Shown: in pieces, positions 1 to 7,440 of the stretch
Numbering within the stretch: the stretch's first letter is position 1
Layout of the letters: every line of letters begins with the position of its first letter
Assembly (NCBI GenBank): GCA_031254635.1
Contig: JAIRUB010000147.1
Coordinates: 1-14,137 of the forward strand
DNA from: Prevotellaceae bacterium
GTDB lineage: Bacteria; Bacteroidota; Bacteroidia; Bacteroidales; UBA932
Direction of reading: 5' to 3'
Length of the DNA stretch: 14,137 nt
Notes under the pieces: model-generated
Databases searched by the model: none
Told to the model about the DNA's origin: nothing
What the model saw: the letters and a program-made list of their open reading frames with translations, nothing else
Program-made: the position numbers and the translations under genes

Positions 1-1414
1 TTACTGCTGCCGTCCATTTACCATAATTAGCGCTATTAGCGCCTGCCTCAATGCGGATAATACGTTCGCCTATTTGATTGGCTCTCCAGAATGCGCCCAC
101 ATAAGTATTAACTCCCAAAGGAGGAGTGCCTCCTCCAGCGTTATCGGTGATTGGACCAAAATTCCCCCATTGCGTAACGATACTTACCACATCTAATGGG
201 GAAGCGCCCAAATAAATATCGGTTTGCCGTGGGTTAGTACTCTGGTTTTCCAAGGCAAGAAGATGGATAAGGGTTGTACCGGTGCCTGATACGGAAGCGC
301 TTGCTGCGTTAAAATCATCGGTTGAAGCTACTGATAAGAGGCACCACGACGGATCTGCAGAAGTAAGTGTCCATGGCATAGTTGGCGCAGGGTCTCCATT
401 ATTCTTTTGACAGATAACATGTAAATGTAAGGCAGGATTTAAAAGCGTGTAAGGGAGCCATACCTCATTCGGTGTAACGGTAATTGTGCCGTCGGGAATG
501 AGCGTAATATTATAGGTTATCCGCTTGCCGGCCTCCCAGATAAAGGTATTCAAACTTATATATTTTGTCGAACCGTCATTGAATGACAGTTTGATTTTGG
601 CATCGATCCCGAGTACTTGAGGAATCATCATCAAATAACCGTCAGAGGCAATCAAATTAGTCATAGTGGAAGGAACAGTAAAGTAATTTTCTCCGGAATC
701 ATAATTAATGGATGCCGAGAAGTCGGTATTTGTCGGGACGCCAAGGTTTGTCCATACTACATTAATGCCACCATCCATAACTACATCACCCGAAACTGCA
801 ACGCCCAAAATACTGATAGCGGTAAGCTGCTCTTCGTCGCCCATAATTTGAAAGCCAATACAGGTAAGCGCGTGCTTCATCCGTAAGGCTATATTACCAC
901 TTGTGGGCCGGATATTATAACGCGGAACAGCCAGCATAAGGTTCGGCTGCTTACTAACATCAGTGGGAACAATATAAGTCAAGGTTGGCTTACCTTGTGT
1001 AGATGAGGAGCCATTGACTGTAATACCATTATTAAGCGAAGCGTGAGGTGTGTATGCAAAGAAACTGTAACGGTCGGTAATATTGGCGGCGCCCCAATAA
1101 ATATTCGAATTTTGATAAGTCCAAGTGCCGGAGGTATTGTTCAATTGTTCGTTAAACATTTTATTAAGCGTAGCTGTTCCGTTCCAATCGTCTAAACCCG
1201 TTGCAGCGCAAAACACACCCATAGAGGTTAATTCTGAGGCATTATTGATCGGTGTAGCACGGGTAGCCATATCCATTTCAGTTGCAAATGATATAGACTT
1301 TGTAGAATCGTAAGGGATATCCATAAGTTCATCCAAACTATTCTTACATCCGCTTAGCAAGGCGGTAGTTGCAAAGAGCGGCAGTATTAAGAGATAAGAT
1401 ATAAGACGTTTCAT
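1..1414 (-). CDS. Fimbrillin family lipoprotein, larger subunit, 3' end cut by window edge
   Basis: Read from ATG at 1414 on the minus strand, this frame stays open for 471 codons to the window edge, so the C-terminus is missing. The N-terminus has a basic start, a hydrophobic stretch and a lipobox LSGC with Cys23, so it is a predicted lipoprotein. After a short linker come SISFAT and ATRA (residues 40-53), the usual beginning of the mature region in Bacteroidales fimbrillin-like proteins, where an Arg-dependent cleavage often occurs. The middle resembles the two-part fimbrillin fold, including a 'MKHALTCIGFQI' segment typical of the family. The later part (about residue 320 on) runs past normal fimbrillin length into an extension with a FWRANQIGERIIRI segment, so it is more likely a tip or accessory subunit than a shaft subunit (inference). 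It is the last visible gene of the fimbrial operon, 200 bases after the preceding fimbrillin gene. The family is fairly certain; the role is not. Confidence 0.8.
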   Translation of the reverse strand, partial: MKRLISYLLILPLFATTALLSGCKNSLDELMDIPYDSTKSISFATEMDMATRATPINNASELTSMGVFCAATGLDDWNGTATLNKMFNEQLNNTSGTWTYQNSNIYWGAANITDRYSFFAYTPHASLNNGITVNGSSSTQGKPTLTYIVPTDVSKQPNLMLAVPRYNIRPTSGNIALRMKHALTCIGFQIMGDEEQLTAISILGVAVSGDVVMDGGINVVWTNLGVPTNTDFSASINYDSGENYFTVPSTMTNLIASDGYLMMIPQVLGIDAKIKLSFNDGSTKYISLNTFIWEAGKRITYNITLIPDGTITVTPNEVWLPYTLLNPALHLHVICQKNNGDPAPTMPWTLTSADPSWCLLSVASTDDFNAASASVSGTGTTLIHLLALENQSTNPRQTDIYLGASPLDVVSIVTQWGNFGPITDNAGGGTPPLGVNTYVGAFWRANQIGERIIRIEAGANSANYGKWTAAV

Positions 1415-1524
1415 ATTTTTATATTTTATTGTAAATATTCGGAAAATTCAACTGTTTTATTATTAAAGAGTCCAGGGAGCTTGCCATCTTCATCTTCTTG
1501 TTTTTTATGTTTTTAAATGGTGAA

Positions 1525-1550
1525 CTATGGGGGACATTCAACCCCCATAG
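1525..1550 (-). promoter_or_regulatory. Intercistronic hairpin between the two fimbrillin genes
   Basis: CTATGGGGG (1525-1533) and CCCCCATAG (1542-1550) pair perfectly over 9 bp with an 8-base loop. It sits about 65 bases after the stop of the upstream fimbrillin gene and 110 bases before the start of the next one. No U-tract follows the stem in the transcript direction (the next bases read TTCACCATTT), so it is not a standard intrinsic terminator. It could be an RNA-stability or processing element that sets the ratio of the two subunits; that role is inferred. Confidence 0.55.
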
Positions 1551-1614
1551 CCCTAAGCATCCGTTTCGACGAACTGTTGGCTGTGTCGAGGACGGAAATT
1601 ATTACAAGTGTTTA

Positions 1615-2808
1615 TTACTGTAAAGGGTTGTCACTCGGAGTTCCCCAATCTTCTACTGTTACGATAAAGCCAATGGGTTTGTCGGGGAAAATAGGTTGGG
1701 GTACATCAATCGGTTCTTCCGTATCAGGATGTACAACCGGCAGGCCTGAATCATTGCCATCTTTATCCATAAAGTTTTCTTCAATCAAGTTACCACCTGA
1801 AGATTCGGGAGTACCTAAATGGATAGTATAAGTATAAGCCTTGCTCATTTCCCAATTGGTGGGAAGAGGATAAGCCACTTTAACAAAGAGGGAGCCTGTA
1901 ACGATACTGTTCAAATCTTCATATAAAGGATGTTCGGTAGCATCGGTATAACCAACCATGTCGTTAAGGTTATCGGTTTCATACATGCGATAAACTACTT
2001 CAATATAAGACTGGTCTTGAGTAAGGCCATTTTCGGTTTTATCCCATGGGCGGAGAGAAAGGTTTTGCGGCATCAGCATCAATGAGCCTGACGAACCGGC
2101 AATATCCGCAGCGGTAATTTGTCCTGCAAATATATTAGCAGGGCTAACTGGGGCCTTCATATAGTTATAACCTGTATTTCCGGCAGTAGGAAGAGTTGCC
2201 CATCTAAGGCCGGAAAAAGTAAAGGTACCGGTATCTCCAACCTTTCTTATAGCAACTGATTGTACTTCAACAGTAGTTTCAACGCCTGTTACTATTTTGA
2301 AGTCAATTTTCGAAAGCGTGTGCTTGAAAGCCAAATTAATATTACATGATGCAGGGCGAACCATCACGTTGGTATGGCTGGCGGCCAAGCAATCTACCTG
2401 AAGTTCCGGTGTTGCAGCTACAGTATAGTTAATTGACAAGCCATTAGTACCTGAAAGTGCGATGGCAGATAGCGGATAGTAAGCATAAAAATTGATAGGA
2501 TAGTCGCTTTCATTCGTAGGCCACAGAATGTCGTTGTCAGTCCATTGCCATGCACTTCCGTTATATTTATAGGCCTTGTTAATAATAAACTGCTCCAATG
2601 GAGTACGGTAGGTAGCATACACACCAAAGCCGCCAGAAGCGTTCTGCAAAGCAATAAGGTCATTTACGCTCGCTCTTGTTTTGCCGGTGCTGACTTCAAA
2701 GCCAATGGCATTTGGATTGTGTGGGTTCACATTGCTCACTTCGTCTTTGGAGCAACTTGTGAAAATTAGGGCTGTAACCATTAAGCCCAAGATCATTTTG
2801 TTGTTCAT
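1615..2808 (-). CDS. Fimbrillin family lipoprotein, probable shaft/major subunit
   Basis: The 397-residue protein starts at ATG 2808. It has a short signal peptide ending in a lipobox (FTSC, Cys19), followed by an Asn/Pro-rich linker and the block IGFEVSTGKTRA (residues 35-46), which is the standard start of the mature domain in Bacteroidales fimbrillin-like (FimA/Mfa-related) proteins. Further family-like segments are NFYAYYP in the N-terminal domain, FKHTLSKIDFKI in the middle, and the C-terminal strand ending in VTVEDWG. In type V fimbriae the lipid-anchored precursor is exported to the outer membrane, cleaved after an Arg, and polymerised by donor-strand exchange; that mechanism is family knowledge and is not visible here. 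The size and position in the operon fit a shaft or major subunit, but an accessory subunit is possible. It lies 42 bases downstream of the DUF5119 gene. Confidence 0.85.
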   Translation of the reverse strand: MNNKMILGLMVTALIFTSCSKDEVSNVNPHNPNAIGFEVSTGKTRASVNDLIALQNASGGFGVYATYRTPLEQFIINKAYKYNGSAWQWTDNDILWPTNESDYPINFYAYYPLSAIALSGTNGLSINYTVAATPELQVDCLAASHTNVMVRPASCNINLAFKHTLSKIDFKIVTGVETTVEVQSVAIRKVGDTGTFTFSGLRWATLPTAGNTGYNYMKAPVSPANIFAGQITAADIAGSSGSLMLMPQNLSLRPWDKTENGLTQDQSYIEVVYRMYETDNLNDMVGYTDATEHPLYEDLNSIVTGSLFVKVAYPLPTNWEMSKAYTYTIHLGTPESSGGNLIEENFMDKDGNDSGLPVVHPDTEEPIDVPQPIFPDKPIGFIVTVEDWGTPSDNPLQ

Positions 2809-2850
2809 AATTTGTATTAATTAAATGTTAATAATATGGTTCATTATTAT

Positions 2851-3903
2851 TTATTGAAGAGGAATTACAATTTCGTCCCATCCATCCACCGATATACCGG
2901 CTCCCATACCCATATCAGGCAGTTCTATCAAATGGTCGCCGTTGTTATTATCGTAACCTACGTTAATAATGTGCGTATTGACAATAAGGTCCGTCCTTGT
3001 TATCAGCAATTGTGTAACGTCAAACTCTTCGCGTGGGTGCAGTGTGCCGTCCACCAGGAGAAAGTCAAGGTTCATGAGGTGCTGTGTTGTCAAGCCATGT
3101 AAGCGGCCGAAAATATTAAAAGTACGGGTAGTTGTTCCGTCTTTCTCATTGTTATCATACACACGGGCATTAAGAATAAAGGCATGAGCTGCCGAGGCTG
3201 GTACCATCTCCCCAGATACCATATATACCCCGGCAGCCATGCCGTCAATAGTGCCTGTCACCTGCATTGAACTATACAGGTTTGTGACGTATGCTGTAAT
3301 TTGAATGCGTTCGAAACGCGGCAAAGGTTTTACTATTGTTAAATCAGGAACTTCGCTTATAAGCATATCTCTATACGAAGGTGAATAACTACGGACAATT
3401 TCTCTGGTACGGTTCAGCATCTCAAGTGTTACTTCAAAGCGGTTGAGACTCCAGGCCGCTAAGGGATCCGGATTCTTGAGCAAAGGCAAGTCTTCCGAGC
3501 GGGTATAGAAACCACGCACAGCATCGGAAATACCCATAGCTGCAAAGGTTTCGTAACGATTCGTACCCGAAAAGACAATAGCATCCCAGTCGTTTGCTTC
3601 GACAGTTTCGTTAAACACTAGCACCGAATAAGTTCCAATGGGTACTGATATTTCTTGATAAGTAAGGTCGCGCTCCAAACGAAATTCCAGTGGTGCATTG
3701 CCATTGAGAGGAAAAAGCCACACCGAAGCACGATGCATTCTTTCAAGGGACGCACCCGATATTGACCAATCAATACACACAGGTATAAGCGCCGTTTCAA
3801 GATATTCTTCTTCTAATGTTCGCCGTGTACATGCGTCAATAGCCAGCACTGATGCTATTAGTAATATTATCACTATGCTTTTATGTATTTTCACGTTTTT
3901 CAT
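2851..3903 (-). CDS. DUF5119 family lipoprotein of a fimbrial operon
   Basis: I chose ATG 3903, giving 350 residues. A TTG eight codons upstream is possible but would only add a basic tail before the signal peptide. Residues 8-25 form a hydrophobic signal peptide ending in Cys25 (AIDAC), so it is a likely lipoprotein. The mature part opens with an IPVCIDWS segment and a 'RASVWLFP' strand, which match the DUF5119 family found in Bacteroidales fimbrial operons. The protein is of the usual family length. The exact function of DUF5119 is not settled; its constant position between the DUF3575 protein and the fimbrillins suggests an anchor, assembly or minor-subunit role (inference). It is spaced 44 bases after the DUF3575 gene and 42 bases before the fimbrillin gene, so all three are probably cotranscribed. 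Confidence 0.75.
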   Translation of the reverse strand: MKNVKIHKSIVIILLIASVLAIDACTRRTLEEEYLETALIPVCIDWSISGASLERMHRASVWLFPLNGNAPLEFRLERDLTYQEISVPIGTYSVLVFNETVEANDWDAIVFSGTNRYETFAAMGISDAVRGFYTRSEDLPLLKNPDPLAAWSLNRFEVTLEMLNRTREIVRSYSPSYRDMLISEVPDLTIVKPLPRFERIQITAYVTNLYSSMQVTGTIDGMAAGVYMVSGEMVPASAAHAFILNARVYDNNEKDGTTTRTFNIFGRLHGLTTQHLMNLDFLLVDGTLHPREEFDVTQLLITRTDLIVNTHIINVGYDNNNGDHLIELPDMGMGAGISVDGWDEIVIPLQ

Positions 3904-3947
3904 GTTTTTCCGGTATCTCTTCTTCAACTATTTTAACCCATTTTCAA

Positions 3948-5297
3948 CTATTTTCTATTGTACGATTTGTAGTTAAGCATCCACACCAAAGACACCTTAA
4001 CTCTTGTCGGGCCAATCCAGGTATAGGTTCCGCTTTTCTGACGAATAAGATGCCACTCGTCGTCAATTCCAAACACAGGGACATATTCACGATAGTTAGT
4101 TCTGAGGTATCCTACGCCAAGTGCATATTCCATCCTGAAATTACTGTTTTTACCTAAGGTATGGGCATAGCCGCCGCTCAGGCCGGCTGCAATAAAAAAT
4201 TCGCCCTGATAACCTTTATTTCTCCACTCAATATCATAGTAGCCGCCGCCGGCATAAAGCCCGGCAAACCATCCAGTAAGTACCTGTCTATCAGTATGGT
4301 TCCAAAACCAGTAGCGCCCTTCTAAATTAGCGCTCAACACTTGGAGAGCATACTGTTTGCTTTCCCATAACCACCAGGGAAAGATATATTCCCCAAGAAT
4401 AGACCACCGCTTACCTATGGGAACCTCAATTTCTACATTAAGCGCTGTACCCAAGTCGAATAACAGATTTGTTTTCACGGCAAAGAGCGGTTTTTTGATC
4501 CATTCATAATCTTTAACAAGAACCGTATCGATATGCCAATTTTCTTTGCAAGGTAAAGAGACCGTGTCTCTTATTACTATGCTTCTTATTATCGTGTCTC
4601 TTAATATTATGGTTTGTTCTACCGCTTTTTCAGTAGTTTTAGGCAGCCCATAGAACATAATACCGGTTGCACGACGCAAAGGGGCTGAATAATTTCTATT
4701 AATATAGTTAAGCGCCGCACCGCCTCCAACCGCTTTCAAAAGCCTGAATCTCTGTATATCGGTTATATCCTGCCTATTCACAACCATTTCAGCTTCTTCT
4801 CGAAAGGGGATTGAATAGTCATTAGCAATGATTCTACGGATAGCCTGCAAATCGACTAATTGGCTGCGCATAATAATTTTGCTCCGGAGTTGTGGATATT
4901 TATGTGTAATATAAGCCATAACCGACTGCGCTCGTTCTTCAGCCAACAATAAGTTATTGGTTATAGCGCCATCAGGCGATGCGTAGCCATTAATCACAAT
5001 AGAGTCTATATTAGAAAATAAATATTTATCTCTCAGTATATTATCTAATTCGTCTAATACACGTGAATTATTGGAATAATTCTTTAACAGCCGTGATTGG
5101 TTAATCGGAAAATGAATGGCTATTTCGGATATTGAGTTTTTGGGTTCATTGATAAGTTGTCCAGTAAAATCATACCGATATGCCAAGCTTGTTTGGAAAA
5201 TTATTATTCCAAAAAATAACCATCCCGCCTTTAATGAGGTGTTACACGAAAGGCGAATATTTTTGCATGCTATTTTGCACTTAGTTTTGTTTTTCAT
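3948..5297 (-). CDS. OmpA-like plus DUF3575 outer-membrane protein of a fimbrial operon
   Basis: The preferred start is ATG 5297 (449 residues); a TTG nine codons upstream would only lengthen the leader. Residues 22-39 are a hydrophobic export signal. Residues 58-135 resemble an OmpA-like periplasmic domain: an IHFPINQS strand, the segment NGYASPDG (103-110) and the helix LAEERAQSV (118-126), which correspond to the conserved regions of that fold. From about residue 271 to the end is a DUF3575 domain, with FAVKTNLLFDLGTALNVE, the aromatic FPWWLWE block, GWFAGLYAGGGYYD and FRMEYALGVGYLRT; alternating hydrophobic strands suggest an outer-membrane beta-barrel. It is the first gene of the fimbrial operon. 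DUF3575 genes regularly precede fimbrillin genes in Bacteroidales, so a role in secretion or anchoring of the fimbria is likely but inferred. The domain order, peptidoglycan-binding-like part first and barrel second, is the reverse of classical OmpA. Confidence 0.85.
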   Translation of the reverse strand: MKNKTKCKIACKNIRLSCNTSLKAGWLFFGIIIFQTSLAYRYDFTGQLINEPKNSISEIAIHFPINQSRLLKNYSNNSRVLDELDNILRDKYLFSNIDSIVINGYASPDGAITNNLLLAEERAQSVMAYITHKYPQLRSKIIMRSQLVDLQAIRRIIANDYSIPFREEAEMVVNRQDITDIQRFRLLKAVGGGAALNYINRNYSAPLRRATGIMFYGLPKTTEKAVEQTIILRDTIIRSIVIRDTVSLPCKENWHIDTVLVKDYEWIKKPLFAVKTNLLFDLGTALNVEIEVPIGKRWSILGEYIFPWWLWESKQYALQVLSANLEGRYWFWNHTDRQVLTGWFAGLYAGGGYYDIEWRNKGYQGEFFIAAGLSGGYAHTLGKNSNFRMEYALGVGYLRTNYREYVPVFGIDDEWHLIRQKSGTYTWIGPTRVKVSLVWMLNYKSYNRK

Positions 5298-5318
5298 TTT
5301 AATTACTTTAAAAGTGTA

Positions 5319-5383
5319 AAGCAATTTTATTTTTATTTAAAATTTTTGTAAATTAGCAGGTTATAATTTTAATAAAATTGCTT
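5319..5383 (-). repeat. 13-bp perfect inverted repeat in the fimbrial leader
   Basis: AAGCAATTTTATT at 5319-5331 is repeated exactly as its reverse complement at 5371-5383, with 39 bases between. The match stops abruptly on both sides. It lies between the putative -7 element (5403-5410) and the ATG at 5297, so it would be in the 5' leader of the fimbrial mRNA. It could be a leader stem, an operator, or recombination sites of a very short invertible segment. The AT richness makes a chance match less remote than the length suggests. Confidence 0.45.
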
Positions 5384-5402
5384 GTTTCTTATAAATATAG
5401 TG

Positions 5403-5410
5403 CAAAATTA
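5403..5410 (-). promoter_or_regulatory. Putative Bacteroidetes -7 element for the fimbrial operon
   Basis: On the minus strand this reads TAATTTTG, a full match to the Bacteroidetes TAnnTTTG -7 consensus. No good TTTG -33 element is found at the expected 19-21 bases upstream, which would suit an activator-dependent promoter. Transcription would begin near 5396, giving a leader of about 100 bases. Confidence 0.45.
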
Positions 5411-5446
5411 TAGTATATAATTCATTATAGCATATCATTTTTATTA

Positions 5447-5551
5447 TAAAAAATAGTCTTTTTAGACTTTACTAATGTAAAAACATGCTAAAAAATAGTC
5501 TTTATTTTATTGTGTTTGAGTGAAAAATTACTAAAAAATAGTCCTTATTTT
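5447..5551. repeat. Three direct repeats at 42-43 bp spacing, candidate operator array
   Basis: The core TAAAAAATAGTCTTT or TAAAAAATAGTCCTT occurs at 5447, 5489 and 5532. Copies 2 and 3 share a longer match, CTAAAAAATAGTC-C/T-TTATTTT (5488-5508 and 5531-5551). Spacing of 42 and 43 bp is four turns of B-DNA, so all copies face the same side of the helix. Copy 1 also contains AGTCT-TTTT-AGACT (5455-5468). The array begins just upstream of where the -33 element of the fimbrial promoter should be, as expected for an activator; the neighbouring AraC proteins are the obvious candidates (inference). Confidence 0.6.
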
Positions 5552-5619
5552 CAATGCAACAATGGAAACTTCAAACACACAATATATTAAGAAATTTTTC
5601 TCTCTCACTTTTTTTTATT

Positions 5620-5626
5620 TACTTTG
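5620..5626 (+). promoter_or_regulatory. Promoter-like -7 site for the regulator genes
   Basis: TACTTTG followed by TACATG resembles the Bacteroidetes -7 element, but with one base fewer between TA and TTTG than the consensus, and only a T-rich stretch stands where the -33 should be. It supports the start at 5650 over 5554 for the first regulator. An out-of-frame nine-codon frame (5630-5659) begins at the ATG just after it and overlaps the regulator start. Confidence 0.3.
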
Positions 5627-5649
5627 TACATGAAATCAAGCATAAAAAG

Positions 5650-6501
5650 ATGGCTATAGATAATAAAAATAGCACAGAATTTTGGATTTTTTCTTTAGAT
5701 GATCCTGAATTATACCATTTTTATACAGCCCAGGCCAACAATACATCCTTGTACTATACCTTATGTATAGAAGAGTGTTTGGAGGATTTTACTTCCGAAA
5801 GGAGAAATATAATGCATTTGCGAAATAAATGTATACTACTAATAGACAGCTACCTAGTTCCTGTTTTCTGTCAACTGCCGCTAAAAGGTTATCTCATTGT
5901 CGTAACAGAGTCATTTTGTGAACTAGATATACATAAAGCCTTATTGAAATTAGTTTTTTTCCACAATACGCCGGAAGGTGTAAGAGACTTGGGCAACATG
6001 AATGATATGCAGGAAAAATGTATAAGCCTCGTCTATAAAGAATATCATAATGCGCCCGACGATTTGCAAATACCTATTATAAGAAGCTTAATAATAAATC
6101 TGTATCTGCTTTCTACAGAAACGAATTATGATAAACCTATGAAAGTAGGCCATTTATTGAATTATGCCTTACAATTTATGGACTTAATTAACGAATATGC
6201 TTCCAGGGAAAAGAAAAAATCTTTTTATGCCGAAAAAATAGGCATTACCGAAAAAGTCCTGACTCATGCGCTACAGGCCATCTTCAATAGATCATTCAGG
6301 GAATTATTGATGTATAAAATATTAATTGATGCTATGAAAAAATTAGTATTTACCGATAATAGCGTTACTCAGATTGCCCACGAATTGAATTATGATGCTT
6401 CAGGTTTTAATAAACTTTTTTTAAAATGGAAAGGAATGTATCCAAAAGATTTAAGGGTAAATTACCGAAAACTTGTTGAACATGTCGAATATAATTACTA
6501 A
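5650..6501 (+). CDS. AraC-family transcriptional regulator, divergent N-terminus
   Basis: With ATG 5650 the protein has 283 residues. An in-frame ATG at 5554 would add 32 residues, but those codons overlap a repeat/promoter region and look non-coding, so 5650 is preferred. The C-terminal part, from about residue 185, carries the two helix-turn-helix motifs of the AraC/XylS DNA-binding domain: first SFYAEKIGITEKVLTHALQ, then SVTQIAHELNYDASGFNKLF and the closing KWKGMYPKDLR. The N-terminal about 165 residues show no motif I can name and may be a degenerate sensor domain. It is transcribed away from the fimbrial operon and overlaps the next AraC gene by 20 bases, so the two are probably translated from one mRNA. 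Control of the fimbrial operon or of itself through the upstream direct repeats is an inference from position. Confidence 0.8.
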   Translation: MAIDNKNSTEFWIFSLDDPELYHFYTAQANNTSLYYTLCIEECLEDFTSERRNIMHLRNKCILLIDSYLVPVFCQLPLKGYLIVVTESFCELDIHKALLKLVFFHNTPEGVRDLGNMNDMQEKCISLVYKEYHNAPDDLQIPIIRSLIINLYLLSTETNYDKPMKVGHLLNYALQFMDLINEYASREKKKSFYAEKIGITEKVLTHALQAIFNRSFRELLMYKILIDAMKKLVFTDNSVTQIAHELNYDASGFNKLFLKWKGMYPKDLRVNYRKLVEHVEYNY

Positions 6502-7429
6502 TATTCCCTTTATTACTTCGGAAGAAGTAGCGGTTTCGTTACATACTGATATTCCTCGTCATAGTTCGGAAGAGGTATTACATGCGTCCGGCATTGAGGT
6601 TAACAGCTATGAAGAATTGTATGCGCAAGCCATCGCACCGTCAACCATATATAACTACCACAGGGTTCCTTTCTATCATATTTTCCGACTTACAGGAACA
6701 AACAATGCTCATTTTATCGAAAATAAAAAAATAATCCTAAACAATGATTGTTTGCTAATTATTAACAGAGACATTTCACATAAATATTCCAAGCGTAGGT
6801 GCAAAGGTAACATGGCTCTTTTTACTAATTCTTTTTTAGCCAGAACACCTGAGAAAGCCGATTTTTTGAATAATTGTACGCTCTTTCAAAGCAACTATGT
6901 GATTATACCCATGCAATCAGAAGAATTTATTACTGCTATTGATACGTATTTTTTACTAATGAAAGGACTACATCCCGAATGTGAATTAAGTACGGCAGAT
7001 ACAGGAGTTCTTCGCAACTTGTTGTATATCTTATTAATGATTATTGAACGGCAGTACCGATTACGCAACACAAGGTTCGTTATATCTATTAATAACAAAG
7101 ATTACATGCAGCAGTTCAAAACCTTATTGGACATGCATTACCAAACACAAAAACAAATTAATTTTTATGCAAAAAAACTCCGAATGCCGGAAAAAAAATT
7201 ATCTCAGATTGTATACGCTGCATACGGGTTTTCTGCCAAAACTTATATCAATGAAAAAATATTATTGGAAGCTATTTTATTACTAAAAAACACCACTCTC
7301 AATCAAGGGGAAATAGCGCATAACTTAGGCCTTGATTTCACTTATTTCATTAAATTTTTCCGCAAACACACGGGGCTTACCCCTGCAAAATACAGGCAAA
7401 GAGAGAATAGTAAGTTGAATTTGAGTTAA
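6482..7429 (+). CDS. AraC-family transcriptional regulator
   Basis: Starting at ATG 6482 the protein has 315 residues; a TTG three codons earlier is an unlikely alternative. The N-terminal half has a cupin-like sensor region typical of Bacteroidetes AraC proteins: 'FYHIFRLTGTNN' followed by 'IILNNDCLLIINRDISHKY' at roughly residues 60-100. From about residue 224 to 310 is the AraC DNA-binding domain: NFYAKKLRMPEKKLSQIV, then LNQGEIAHNLGLDFTYFIKF and the consensus-like FFRKHTGLTPAKYR. The second helix-turn-helix fits the family better than that of its neighbour. The start lies inside the end of the preceding AraC gene (20-base overlap), suggesting translational coupling. Two similar but non-identical regulators in tandem may act together; targets are unknown, and the divergent fimbrial promoter is the simplest candidate. 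Confidence 0.85.
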   Translation: MSNIITNIPFITSEEVAVSLHTDIPRHSSEEVLHASGIEVNSYEELYAQAIAPSTIYNYHRVPFYHIFRLTGTNNAHFIENKKIILNNDCLLIINRDISHKYSKRRCKGNMALFTNSFLARTPEKADFLNNCTLFQSNYVIIPMQSEEFITAIDTYFLLMKGLHPECELSTADTGVLRNLLYILLMIIERQYRLRNTRFVISINNKDYMQQFKTLLDMHYQTQKQINFYAKKLRMPEKKLSQIVYAAYGFSAKTYINEKILLEAILLLKNTTLNQGEIAHNLGLDFTYFIKFFRKHTGLTPAKYRQRENSKLNLS

Positions 7430-7440
7430 AAGTTATAAAG

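Larger units (their letters stand above)
5298..5649. other. Divergent AT-rich control region between fimbrial operon and AraC genes
   Basis: These 352 bases separate the divergent fimbrial operon and the regulator genes. I see no convincing gene; a frame extending the first regulator to ATG 5554 exists but reads like translated non-coding DNA. The region contains the inverted repeat, the minus-strand -7 element, the three direct repeats and the plus-strand promoter-like site listed separately. Confidence 0.7.

Noticed and set aside
617..1313. Plus-strand frames opposite the first fimbrillin gene
   Set aside because: The minus-strand frame is continuous and matches the fimbrillin family with a signal peptide; the plus-strand frames are short and without motifs.
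5554..5649. N-terminal extension of the first AraC gene from ATG 5554
   Set aside because: The 32 extra residues overlap the promoter-like region, have a T8 run, and do not resemble an AraC N-terminus; ATG 5650 is better placed.
7191..7198. A8 run in the second AraC gene as a slippage-based phase switch
   Set aside because: Encodes ordinary lysines in an AT-rich gene; nothing suggests selection for variation.
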